From CAJQQK01 sp965224225 (GTDB lineage: Bacteria; Pseudomonadota; Alphaproteobacteria; Rhizobiales; Hyphomicrobiaceae): 64,000 bases of DNA. Numbering within the stretch: position 1 is the first letter of the stretch; every line of letters starts with the position of its first letter. Below the pieces are notes generated by a model, which saw only the letters and a program-made list of their open reading frames with translations, made no database searches and was not told where the DNA came from. Positions 50,224-58,655 of the stretch are shown piece after piece. The position numbers were made by a program, and so were the translations under genes. The stretch covers positions 186,001 through 250,000 of the forward strand of contig CBDCZF010000031.1 in the NCBI GenBank assembly GCA_965224225.1. Direction: 5' to 3'.

Positions 50224-51699
50224 ATGCGGAAAATTTGGACCAACGCGGGAATTGCGGCAGGAACTGCAGCAGCGCTGTTGATGACCGCTAGCGTATCGAC
50301 TGCAGCAACAACTGGGTGTGTTGTTGGTGTTTCGCCGGGAAAGGAACTGAATCTGCGGGCAGGTCCAGGTAAACGTTTCCAGGTCGTTGGCGGCTTCGAT
50401 GCCGATACATGTGGTGTCGTGATCGATGCCGACTGCTTCAATGGCTTCTGTCGCGTCGTGAAGGATGACGAGTCGGGCTGGGCCAGTTCCGGTTTCTTGA
50501 GACGAGGCGCCGTACCAAAGGACGTCAAAGCGTTGCAGTGGGTTCCGCTCGGCAGCCGTATCGTGAGCTTCGCGGCTGAGCGCGACGCGATAGAATTGTC
50601 CGTGAAGGATGGTCGCTTTCGTGCGATCCAGCTACTCGCGCGCGACAACGATATCTACATGTTCGAGGTCCGTGTGATTTACGGCAATGGGCAAGCCGAG
50701 ACGATCCCGGTTCGCGATGAAATTCAAGCTGGTAGACGTTCCAAAGTGCTTGATCTTGCCGGCCGGGCGCGGGTCATCGATCGTGTCGAGCTGATCTATC
50801 GCAGTGACAGGAGTGGTCGCAGGCGGGCGAAGGTGGAACTTTTCGGCATCGCCTATCGGCCGGCGGCCAAGCCGCGGGTTATGCGTCAACAAGTAAGAGT
50901 GGTTACACCCCCGGTGCTCGAATGGGAGTTTCTCGGTACCCAGTCCGTCCAGAAGAAAGATGTCGACGTGGACCGGGTCAAGGTCGGACGCCGCGCCGGA
51001 CAGTACCGGGCGATCCAACTTGCCGTGCGCCGCTCTGACATCGAGTTCAAGGACCTGAAGATCGTTTACGGCAACGGCAGGGTGCAGGATGTGCCGATCC
51101 GCGCTATGCTCCGGGCCGGTTCGACCTCAAGGGTCATCGACCTGATCGGCGAGGATCGTTTCCTGAAGGAAATCGTATTTGCCTACTCGCGGCGAGTTGA
51201 CGGATATCAGCGCGCCGTTGTCGACGTTTACGGACTGAGTGTCGATACCGACTACGACCGCAAGGCATTTTCAAGTGCCAAGGTTTCGCGCACGGGCACG
51301 ACCTCGGCGCACACGGAGGTTGGCATACTGAACTGCGAAGTGTCGGGTGGCATCGGCTTTGTCATCGGTTCCTCGAAGGCACTGACATGTCGCTTTAATC
51401 GACCCGGACGTGATGAACGGTATTTCGGGACGATCGACAAGTTCGGTCTCGATGTTGGTGCGACCACGCAAGGCGTGCTTTCCTGGGCAGTACTGGCACG
51501 GACGTCCGACATTCCGCCGGGCGCACTCGTCGGGCAATATGCCGGCTTCTCGGGGCAGGCTACGCTCGGTGTCGGCGTCGGTGCCAATGCCCTGGTCGGC
51601 GGCTCCGATCGGTCCGTCGTGCTCCAACCGGTCAGTGTACAGGCGCAAATCGGTGTCAATCTTGCCGTTGGCGTCGCTCAACTGAACCTTCGGCGATAG
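50224..51699 (+). CDS. Exported SH3 - two DUF2541-like repeats - DUF992 multidomain protein
   Basis: A 491-residue exported protein with a signal peptide (residues 1-27, ending SVSTAATT). A bacterial SH3-like domain follows, with VVGVSPGKELNLRAGPGKRF at about 33-52, then two tandem copies of a DUF2541-like repeat (about 105-205, with RAIQLLARDNDIYMFEVRVI; and about 235-345, with RAIQLAVRRSDIEFKDLKIV). The C-terminal DUF992 domain (about 360-491; GFVIGSSKALTCRFNRPGRD, GANALVGGSDRSVVLQPV) closes it. I chose ATG 50224 since GAGG lies upstream; the frame is open to 49855 without coding character. Role unknown; probably cell-envelope. Confidence 0.8.
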   Translation: MRKIWTNAGIAAGTAAALLMTASVSTAATTGCVVGVSPGKELNLRAGPGKRFQVVGGFDADTCGVVIDADCFNGFCRVVKDDESGWASSGFLRRGAVPKDVKALQWVPLGSRIVSFAAERDAIELSVKDGRFRAIQLLARDNDIYMFEVRVIYGNGQAETIPVRDEIQAGRRSKVLDLAGRARVIDRVELIYRSDRSGRRRAKVELFGIAYRPAAKPRVMRQQVRVVTPPVLEWEFLGTQSVQKKDVDVDRVKVGRRAGQYRAIQLAVRRSDIEFKDLKIVYGNGRVQDVPIRAMLRAGSTSRVIDLIGEDRFLKEIVFAYSRRVDGYQRAVVDVYGLSVDTDYDRKAFSSAKVSRTGTTSAHTEVGILNCEVSGGIGFVIGSSKALTCRFNRPGRDERYFGTIDKFGLDVGATTQGVLSWAVLARTSDIPPGALVGQYAGFSGQATLGVGVGANALVGGSDRSVVLQPVSVQAQIGVNLAVGVAQLNLRR

Positions 51700-51769
51700 T
51701 CTTGATCGCTCGACCGGGAAACATGCTCGTGGTCTTCAATCTGGCCTAAGATAGGCGTAGGAGCAGTTG

Positions 51770-52177
51770 ATGTCTGAAAAACTTCACCAGGGAGCCTGCA
51801 TCGTCATCGCCGACGGCACAGGGGCCACAATCTACGAGAATGTCGGACCAGGAGGCACGGTCAAACTTCGCAAGTTGGATGACCTCGTGCCTCGTGATCT
51901 CGCCGACGATGGGCCTGCAGGAAAACGACCGCCGGAGTCATCGCAACAGGAAACCGACGAGGCGACTTTCGCGAAGCAGTTAGCCAATCATCTTTATCAC
52001 CGTTGGACACAGGACCGATACGCACACATAGCCATTGTCGCTGATCCCGAGACGCTCGGCCAACTGCGGCCGAGCCTCCATCAGGAAGTTAGCAGCCGTA
52101 TTGTCCTTGAGTTGGCGAAAACGCTGACCAATAGTCCGATCGGCGACATCGAGAGATCGATCGAGAACGCTCTGTAG
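51770..52177 (+). CDS. Host-attachment family protein (PF10116-like)
   Basis: A 135-residue soluble protein of the family called protein required for attachment to host cells. Blocks: ACIVIADGTGATIYENVGPG, RKLDDLVPRDLADDGPAG and RYAHIAIVADPETLGQLRPS, then VSSRIVLELAKTLTNSPIGDIERSI. It is RNase/translation-factor-like in fold (eRF1 domain type), so a stress or translation role is equally plausible. Start at ATG 51770 with GGAG upstream. It belongs to the stress block; no EcfG-type promoter is directly ahead. Confidence 0.85.
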   Translation: MSEKLHQGACIVIADGTGATIYENVGPGGTVKLRKLDDLVPRDLADDGPAGKRPPESSQQETDEATFAKQLANHLYHRWTQDRYAHIAIVADPETLGQLRPSLHQEVSSRIVLELAKTLTNSPIGDIERSIENAL

Positions 52178-52314
52178 GTATTCCAGCCAGGAGGAGTCGT
52201 CGTTTTCTGAAGCCCGCTGGCTTACGGCTCAATCACTCGGCGCATTCTCGAGCATTCAATCAAACAGGCTCGGCGCAATTTTCCCGCGTACGCAGCATAT
52301 TTCGACTCATCATC

Positions 52315-52339
52315 GGAACGCTTCGTCCGCCCAAACGTT
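52315..52339 (+). promoter_or_regulatory. EcfG-type general stress promoter (plus)
   Basis: GGAAC 52315-52319, 16-base spacer, CGTT 52336-52339, a full match, in the 244-base gap after the host-attachment gene. It ends 82 bases before the DUF1328 gene. Confidence 0.7.
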
Positions 52340-52421
52340 GACTATCCATCGTCGCGAGTGACGCACGCAGTGTCACTCAATCTGGTGGCATTGCCATCGC
52401 ATGGATAGTGGAGAAAAAATC

Positions 52422-52601
52422 ATGCTGTCCTGGGCTATTACGTTTCTGGTCGTTGCACTTATCGCGGCTATACTGGGCTTTGGTGGAATCGCAGGAACCG
52501 CCGTCGGTCTTGCGAAGATCGTGTTCGTTGTCTTCCTCGTGCTGTTCCTTGTTTCAGCCGGGTATCACCTCATAACCGGTCGGCGGCCGCCGACGGTGTG
52601 A
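52422..52601 (+). CDS. DUF1328 small membrane protein
   Basis: A 59-residue protein with two hydrophobic segments: LSWAITFLVVALIAAILGFG (about residues 2-21) and FVVFLVLFLVSAGYHLI (about 34-50). DUF1328 proteins (YtjA-like) are common in proteobacteria and appear in stress regulons, with unknown function. ATG 52422 has GGAG about eight bases upstream. CsbD follows 47 bases later, so an EcfG-type promoter upstream probably drives both. Confidence 0.88.
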   Translation: MLSWAITFLVVALIAAILGFGGIAGTAVGLAKIVFVVFLVLFLVSAGYHLITGRRPPTV

Positions 52602-52648
52602 GGACCCAAATCACCTCGTCGAAGCATGAACACAAAGGATCAATGACC

Positions 52649-52846
52649 ATGAACTGGGATCAAGTCGAAGGCAACTGGAAGCAGCTGAAGGGCGAAGTCC
52701 AAAAGCAATGGGGTAAACTCACGGGCGATGAACTGGATGAGATCCGGGGAAGCCGCGAGAAGCTCGCAGGTCGGATTCAGGCGCAATACGGCAAATCGAA
52801 AGAAGAGGCTGAAAAAGAGATCGATGATTGGTGCAATCGGCGCTGA
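52649..52846 (+). CDS. CsbD family stress protein
   Basis: A 65-residue hydrophilic protein: MNWDQVEGNWKQLKGEVQKQ, WGKLTGDELDEIRGSREKLA and YGKSKEEAEKEIDDWCN. CsbD-like proteins are small helical stress proteins controlled by sigma-B in Gram-positives and by the general stress sigma in alphaproteobacteria. ATG 52649 gives the family N-terminus; AAAGGA lies about nine bases upstream. Likely cotranscribed with DUF1328. Confidence 0.92.
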   Translation: MNWDQVEGNWKQLKGEVQKQWGKLTGDELDEIRGSREKLAGRIQAQYGKSKEEAEKEIDDWCNRR

Positions 52847-52899
52847 TTGAAACTGAAACTTGGTATGCCGGTGGTTGCCGACCACCGGCATTTCACTTT

Positions 52900-54168
52900 C
52901 TAAAGATCGCTTATCTCTTTCGCGATAGCACGCAGCCTGGTTTTCTCTTGCTCGATAGCGAGCGCCTCCTCGGCATACGCCAATGCAAGTTCCGAATGGT
53001 GTCGCGCAACATTTGCCGCTCGCCCGTTGTCCAGCTTCGCGAGTATCAATAAAATCTTCTGCAATCTGACTCCGAACTCGACGATACTTGCGCCGTCCCT
53101 GGCGACAGGCCCGAACGCGTCGTCGAACAGATCGTCGTTTGTGAGGGGCGTCGCATACAGCCGGGAAAATTTCACCTTCGCAACCTCGCGCTTCGATCTT
53201 GACTCGATCCACTCGGACAGGATGCGCACAAATCGGCTGATCACATCGATAGCCGTTCCGGCATCATTGACCGCCGGCGACAACGCTCTCACTGCAATTT
53301 CCGACAAAACACACAATCCGAAGCGGGGATCCTGATCATAGGTGCGCGCGCTATCGATCATGAAACAGGCACGGACACGATTGAGCTGATCGTCGGAGCA
53401 TTTCCCGGTATAGCGCAGCAAGGCGCGTTCCGAGTCGCAGAACGCGCCAGGCATCGCCAATACGTACATTTCGCAGTCGGCCTCGTCTGCGATGCACTGC
53501 AATTCGGCCATGTCTACGTATTGCAAATACCCGATCTTGCCAGCTTGGACGGGAACCGCATCAGCCGGCAAGGTTTCGTTGGTGTTATAGAGCGGACTGC
53601 AACCGAGATATGGATTGTCGATACGCGCGCGCACGGCCGTCAACGTCGCGTCTTCCACCCTTTTAATCGTATCGGAAACGCGCCCAAGCGTCGTCAGATA
53701 TTCGATCCAGCGCAACAGCGTCGCCACGATCAGTACGATAACCCCGATCGTGACAATGAACAGGATGACACGCCCTTGCTCGCCGTAGACACCGGTGCGC
53801 AATATCACCAGTCCAACCAAGGCAAAGAGAAATGATCCGATAAATGTCGCGAGGACATTGTGGGACGTAGCATCCTCAATCAGCAAGCTGGTCGCTCGTG
53901 GGGTCGCGCTATTGGCAGCCGCCGAATACGCCGAGACCATTGTGCCAAGCGAGAATGTGGTCACCGCCAACATACTCGAGGCGATGATGCTGAGGACGGT
54001 ATCAACCGAGTCCGCGCCCAGCTGTGTCACCAGACTTGGCGGGATATAACGCTTTAGGGCGATAGCCAGTAGCGCCGTCAATATCCCGAGGATACAGAAC
54101 AATGCCGCTTTGATCCAAAGCTTTCGGCTCAATTTGATGAATAGCCATTGCCAACGAGAAAGTAGCAT
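52900..54168 (-). CDS. DUF2254 membrane protein
   Basis: A 422-residue protein of the DUF2254 family. The first ~170 residues hold four hydrophobic segments (about residues 18-40, 60-85, 100-125, 135-160), and the rest is a soluble domain. Hallmarks seen: SVDTVLSIIASSMLAVTTFS, SLLIEDATSHNVLATFIGSF and EIAVRALSPAVNDAGTAID, followed by VISRFVRILSEWIE. Predicted to be in the inner membrane; function unknown. ATG 54168 is the likely start (an AGG lies just upstream); the frame is open to 54288. Confidence 0.87.
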   Translation of the reverse strand: MLLSRWQWLFIKLSRKLWIKAALFCILGILTALLAIALKRYIPPSLVTQLGADSVDTVLSIIASSMLAVTTFSLGTMVSAYSAAANSATPRATSLLIEDATSHNVLATFIGSFLFALVGLVILRTGVYGEQGRVILFIVTIGVIVLIVATLLRWIEYLTTLGRVSDTIKRVEDATLTAVRARIDNPYLGCSPLYNTNETLPADAVPVQAGKIGYLQYVDMAELQCIADEADCEMYVLAMPGAFCDSERALLRYTGKCSDDQLNRVRACFMIDSARTYDQDPRFGLCVLSEIAVRALSPAVNDAGTAIDVISRFVRILSEWIESRSKREVAKVKFSRLYATPLTNDDLFDDAFGPVARDGASIVEFGVRLQKILLILAKLDNGRAANVARHHSELALAYAEEALAIEQEKTRLRAIAKEISDL

Positions 54169-54317
54169 CCTGGTGCCTCGATTCAGTGAAAGAGACAGGT
54201 TACCAGCTCTTCGCAGTTTTGGCCTGCGTTTGATTGAAGACGGTGTGCTTCGGAAACTGTAGCAACCTGAGGCAAGGCGCCGACGCAATACGCGTCAGCG
54301 GGCAATCGCAGATAAGC

Positions 54318-55049
54318 TCAAATGCTAAGCGACGAATCGCGACTCTGGATGCGTCTTCTCCCCACGACACTGATCACTGTCAGTCCCAGCACCATCGCGG
54401 CCGCAGCAGCGGCTAACATCGAGATCACTACCTCTGTGTTCGCATTCTTCACCGCTATGGCGATGAAGCCCCAAGCGATGGCAGTTCCGTACGTCCAATG
54501 TCCAAGCAGATACTGATTGAGCAGGGCGAAGATGGTGGCCAGCACGAGTGCAAAATTGGCTGCGGCGTACTCCGACAGAAAACCGTAGCCAGCAAGAAGT
54601 AATCCAATTGAAACGAACGATGCTGCTGTCAACCATCCCGCATAGAGCGCAACCGGCCAACCTGCTTGCCAGGCCGGCACGGCCCCGCGCATTTGATAGA
54701 GCGATAGAAGAGCAAGGATCAGCATGACCCAGATAAGTGCCGTCGCCCAAACGGGAGAGACGACCGCGACAGACAACCAGGACGTACCCACAGCCAGCGA
54801 CGCGAACAATGAAAGACGTCCGGCTTCCCAGGACTGCTTGTCCTTGTGCCGAAACAGCCCGAACGCCGCGTGAACGATGAGCGCGATATAAATGATGCTC
54901 CAGATCGCAAACGCCCAACCCACAGGCTGCACCGCAGGGTCAACTTGCGGGACCGGGTAGAGGTTAGGATCGAAGCCGCTAAAATCCCAGGAGATGAAGG
55001 GTGACAGGGCAAAGGCGATCGCAGCTATCAGGACCAAGATTGCTTTCAT
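54318..55049 (-). CDS. TspO/tryptophan-rich sensory-like membrane protein
   Basis: A 243-residue membrane protein with about six hydrophobic segments; the reading AIAFALSPFISWDFSGFDPN, then PVGWAFAIWSIIYIALIVHA, VWATALIWVMLILALLSLYQ and WTYGTAIAWGFIAIAVKNAN resembles tryptophan-rich TspO-related proteins, but is longer than classical 5-helix TspO. A ligand (tetrapyrrole or sterol) is a family guess. ATG 55049 has GAGGA about seven bases upstream. Same strand as DUF2254 and gdhA, but long gaps separate them. Confidence 0.7.
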   Translation of the reverse strand: MKAILVLIAAIAFALSPFISWDFSGFDPNLYPVPQVDPAVQPVGWAFAIWSIIYIALIVHAAFGLFRHKDKQSWEAGRLSLFASLAVGTSWLSVAVVSPVWATALIWVMLILALLSLYQMRGAVPAWQAGWPVALYAGWLTAASFVSIGLLLAGYGFLSEYAAANFALVLATIFALLNQYLLGHWTYGTAIAWGFIAIAVKNANTEVVISMLAAAAAAMVLGLTVISVVGRRRIQSRDSSLSI

Positions 55050-55128
55050 TGCATATTCCTCGACTGGCTTTCCGATCCGTTGAACGGGGACAGGTAAGCA
55101 GCAGCTCACAGCGACTTAATCAAGTTTA

Positions 55129-56481
55129 CTAGACGATGCCTTGCGCCAGCATCGCGCTCGCCACTCTTTTGAACGCGGCGATATTCGCACCTCGCAAATA
55201 ATCGACGTGATCGTCTTGGCGACCCTCTTCGAGGCATTGAGCGTGAATATTCTTCATTATCTGCCGTAGCTCCTCGCTAACCTCTTCTCGCGATAGTGGT
55301 GCAGCCGACCTATTTTGAGATATCTCAAGACCCGAGACGGCGACGCCGCCTGCATTGGCAGCTTTGGCTGGACCAAACAGCAGTTTCCGTTCACGTACCA
55401 CTTCGATGGCCTTGGCAGTGAGGGGCATATTCGCGCCCTCGGCGATTAGTTGGCAGCCGTTGTCGATTAGTGTCGCGGCCGACTCTTCGTCGATTTCGTT
55501 TTGTGTCGCACACGGCAACGCGATATCGCAGTTGACACGCCATGGCGCCTTGCCCTTCTGCCAGTTCGCCCCACAGAATTCTTCTACGTAAGCCTCAAGC
55601 GACGTGCCGGGTTTGGACTTATGTCGCCGAACCCAAGATATTTTTTCCAAATTCAGGCCGTCTGGATCGTGAATAAAACCTGAGCTGTCCGAAAGGGTGA
55701 CGACATGAGCTCCCATTTCGATCGCCTTCTCAGCCGCATGGGTTGCTACGTTACCCGCACCCGAGATTACGACGGTCTTACCCTCGATCGACTTGTCTTG
55801 CTCTTCGAGCATGTGACAGACAAATTGAAGGAGGCCGAAGCCGGTGGCTTCGGTGCGAAGTTCACTGCCGCCGTATGGCAGACCTTTTCCGGTGATCGCC
55901 CCTTCAAACTCATTTGTGATGCGTCGATAGCTTCCAAAAAGATAGCCGATCTCACGCGCGCCGACATTGATGTCGCCGGCAGGCACATCGATCTCCGGGC
56001 CAATGTGTCGGTGAAGTTCGGTCATGAAGGCGGTACAGAACCGGTTGATCTCCCGGTCTGAACAACCGCTTGGATCGAAATCCGAACCACCCTTGCCACC
56101 ACCCATCGGCAGACCGGTCAGCGCATTCTTGAAGGACTGCTCAAATGCAAGAAACTTCAGGATGGACTGGTTAACGCTCGGATGGAACCTCAGCCCGCCC
56201 TTGTACGGGCCGATCGCACTGTTGAATTGCACTCGGTAGCCCCGGTTCACGCGCACATTGCCCGCGTCGTCCTCCCAAGTGACCCGAAAGGAAACCGTGC
56301 GATCCGGCTCCATCAGACGCTCAAGCACGCTCTGATCATGTAGATCCGGATAGTCGTTGGCATAGCTGAGGATGTCGCCGAAGAATTCAACGACTGCCTG
56401 ATGGAACTCTTGCTCCCCAGCAGCGTTATCTTTCAGCCGTTTCTTCAAATTTTCCAATGTGTACTTACTGCTGCTCGCCAT
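55129..56481 (-). CDS. gdhA: NADP-specific glutamate dehydrogenase
   Basis: Makes glutamate from 2-oxoglutarate and ammonia using NADPH. The 450 residues match bacterial GdhA. Seen: YKGGLRFHPSVNQSILKFLA, LTGLPMGGGKGGSDFDPSG (catalytic Lys in the glycine-rich segment), PAGDINVGAREIGYLFGSYR, the nucleotide fold VVISGAGNVATHAAEKAIEM, and LLFGPAKAANAGGVAVSGLE. ATG 56481 has AGGAGA seven bases upstream; frame is open to 56685 but without signal. Nothing here links it to the stress genes except position. Confidence 0.95.
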   Translation of the reverse strand: MASSSKYTLENLKKRLKDNAAGEQEFHQAVVEFFGDILSYANDYPDLHDQSVLERLMEPDRTVSFRVTWEDDAGNVRVNRGYRVQFNSAIGPYKGGLRFHPSVNQSILKFLAFEQSFKNALTGLPMGGGKGGSDFDPSGCSDREINRFCTAFMTELHRHIGPEIDVPAGDINVGAREIGYLFGSYRRITNEFEGAITGKGLPYGGSELRTEATGFGLLQFVCHMLEEQDKSIEGKTVVISGAGNVATHAAEKAIEMGAHVVTLSDSSGFIHDPDGLNLEKISWVRRHKSKPGTSLEAYVEEFCGANWQKGKAPWRVNCDIALPCATQNEIDEESAATLIDNGCQLIAEGANMPLTAKAIEVVRERKLLFGPAKAANAGGVAVSGLEISQNRSAAPLSREEVSEELRQIMKNIHAQCLEEGRQDDHVDYLRGANIAAFKRVASAMLAQGIV

Positions 56482-56748
56482 TTTCAATCTCCTAGGTTTG
56501 TAAGGGTACGGCTGGCTGGAAGCATTGGATTGGAAGAAGCTTCGCCAAGACGTGATCCGATTTCGATAGTTGAACGTTAGACGGAACGTTGCCGCGAGGG
56601 GCAGACAACACGCGAAGATGTCGTGTGACTGCGGATGAATCCGGGGGTATGGTTCCTCGAAGGATCGCGCATTCGCTTCTTGCATCGGCCGAACAGGTCG
56701 ACTGCCTGGAAAGCGACATCGAGCAAATTGAGAAGCAAGGAGTGAACA

Positions 56749-57294
56749 TTGAAAGTTTTGGGTATAGCAGGCAGCCTGCGTAGAGGCTCCCTCAACAGAT
56801 CCCTACTCGTAGCCTTGTCAGAGGTGGCTCCTGACGGTGTGGACCTGGAAATCGCAAGCATCTCAGAAATTCCCTTCTACAATGAGGACGTGCAAGCGGA
56901 AGGCTTTCCGCAATCGGTTGCTGAACTTGCATCCAAGATCCGCGAGAGCGATGTCGTTGTTATTGCAACGCCTGAGTACAACTATTCGTTCCCTGGCGTT
57001 TTGAAAAACGCGATTGACTGGCTGAGTCGGGTTGAAGATCAGCCGTTCAATAGCAAGCCGATCGCCATCATGGGCGCGAGCAAGGGTGCGCTTGGCACAG
57101 CGCGCTCTCAATATCACTTGCGGCAGGTTTTCATATTCTTGAACGGCTTGGTGATGAACCGGCCGGAAGTCTTTGTCGGTTCGGCACACAACAAGTTTGA
57201 TGATCAAGGCAAGCTGACCGATAAAGATACCCGCGACTTTCTGAAGACCTATTGCGAGGCCCTTTTGGATTGGCTCAAAAAGGTCGACGGGTAG
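56749..57294 (+). CDS. NAD(P)H-dependent FMN reductase
   Basis: A 181-residue flavodoxin-fold protein: VLGIAGSLRRGSLNRSLL (phosphate-binding loop of FMN, about residues 3-20), VIATPEYNYSFPGVLKNAID (about 71-90, the family signature) and KPIAIMGASKGALGTARS. Related enzymes reduce FMN, quinones or chromate. The start is TTG 56749, decided by AAGGAG at 56737-56742. It is divergent from gdhA with a 267-base gap. It could supply reduced flavin to the LLM enzyme at 27.6 kb, although they are far apart. Confidence 0.92.
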   Translation: MKVLGIAGSLRRGSLNRSLLVALSEVAPDGVDLEIASISEIPFYNEDVQAEGFPQSVAELASKIRESDVVVIATPEYNYSFPGVLKNAIDWLSRVEDQPFNSKPIAIMGASKGALGTARSQYHLRQVFIFLNGLVMNRPEVFVGSAHNKFDDQGKLTDKDTRDFLKTYCEALLDWLKKVDG

Positions 57295-57350
57295 TTTGGA
57301 GGTCTGCGACAGCAAAGGACCGTCCAAGGATTAGTGGAACAGGGTGATAC

Positions 57351-57758
57351 ATGGAACTCAATGACGATCTGGTGAAAGCCGCAATTCAGGCAGCGAATGA
57401 AGCCAGAAAGACGGCATACGCGCCATACTCTGGTTTCAAGATGGGAGCCGCGGTGATCACTGAGACCGGTTCGATCATCCGCGGCACGCTGATCGAGAAT
57501 GTATCACTGGGCTTGTCTATGTGCTCAGAACGTGTCGCGCTTTTCTCCGCGCGCGCTCAGGGCGAAGGTAAACCGGAAGTTCTTGTGCTGTCGTCCCCGA
57601 CAACGGACGGGAATTTGACCTGGCCTTGTGGAGCGTGTCTGCAAGTTGCCCGTGAACTGTCCGGACCGGAACTCTTGGTCGTCGCCACGAATGATACAGA
57701 TACGGCATCGGCGAGGCTGAGCGAACTCGCACCGCGTCTGCCGTCAAAGTCAAACTAG
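57351..57758 (+). CDS. cdd: Cytidine deaminase
   Basis: Deaminates cytidine and deoxycytidine to uridine. The 135 residues match the homotetrameric Zn-type. Conserved: YAPYSGFKMGAAVITETGSI (about residues 23-42), ENVSLGLSMCSERVALFSAR with the C-x-E zinc and catalytic Glu motif (about 49-68), and WPCGACLQVARELSGPEL with the P-C-x2-C zinc ligands. It follows the FMN reductase by 56 bases and may be cotranscribed. Confidence 0.92.
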   Translation: MELNDDLVKAAIQAANEARKTAYAPYSGFKMGAAVITETGSIIRGTLIENVSLGLSMCSERVALFSARAQGEGKPEVLVLSSPTTDGNLTWPCGACLQVARELSGPELLVVATNDTDTASARLSELAPRLPSKSN

Positions 57759-57838
57759 CAAGCAATCGATCTAACGACGCAGTTGTTTTGATATTCGTCG
57801 ACGTTTGCACCAGAACGAATTGTGGGAGTCACCTCACT

Positions 57839-58655
57839 TTGGCGATTTCGAGAGAACTCCACGAACTGCTGACAGGCGACGATGAAGGGCGCTTGTGCAA
57901 GGACATCCCCGAATCAGCCTGCCGGCACCAGCCGGCGAACTTTACAACGCATCTTTTCAGTCTTGCGGCGACAAAGACAGGTGACGGACTTGCTGATCCT
58001 AAGCTCGTTCTCGCCTGGTTGCTGGGCGCGCTCGGGGCGCCCGCTGTAACAATCGGACTATTGGTTCCTGTCCGAGAGTCGCTGGCGCTTCTTCCCCAAC
58101 TGGTTACATCCGCAACCATCCGCTCTCTGCCGGTGCGGAAATGGGCCTGGGTAATCGGAAGCGTCGTGCAAGGTGCCTGCGTTCTTGGAATGGCAGCGGT
58201 AGGCGCCACATTGGACGGCGCATCAGCGGGTTGGTCAATCGTTGCGCTGCTGGCAATCTTCGCATTGGCGCGAAGCGCTTGTTCAGTCAGCTACAAGGAT
58301 GTCCTTGGTAAAACCGTCTCGAAGCAGAGCCGTGGTACAGTGACGGGTGCGGCCGGATCGTTTGCTGCGGCGCTCGTACTATTTTTCGGTCTATTAATGA
58401 GTTCCGGCTACATCCCGCTCAACGTCACGACCATTGTCACAGTTCTTGTCATCGCGAGCGGGCTTTGGATCTTGGCTGGCCTCAGTTTCCTGCGCATCGA
58501 AGAGGAGCCCGGCGCGACCGAGGGGGGCGCCAACGCGTGGAATAGGGTGATCGAGCAATTCTCGCTGTTCAGAGAGGACCCTCAGCTTGTTCGCTTTATC
58601 GCTGTGCGGGGTCTGTTGATCGCAACAGCGTTAGCGCCACCTTTCCTGCTTTCGA
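57839..58655 (+). pseudogene. MFS transporter, 3' truncated
   Basis: Residues about 1-270 look like the N-terminal half of a major facilitator family protein: TKTGDGLADPKLVLAWLLGA, PQLVTSATIRSLPVRKWAWV, ARSACSVSYKDVLGKTVSKQ and RFIAVRGLLIATALAPPFLL. Similarity stops at 58650-58655, where the sequence reads into the antisense strand of the truncated helicase gene, so about half of the protein is missing. Start chosen at TTG 57839 with GGGAG about ten bases upstream. The frame runs to 58771 over antisense codons. Convergent with a helicase that is truncated at the same point. Confidence 0.75.
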
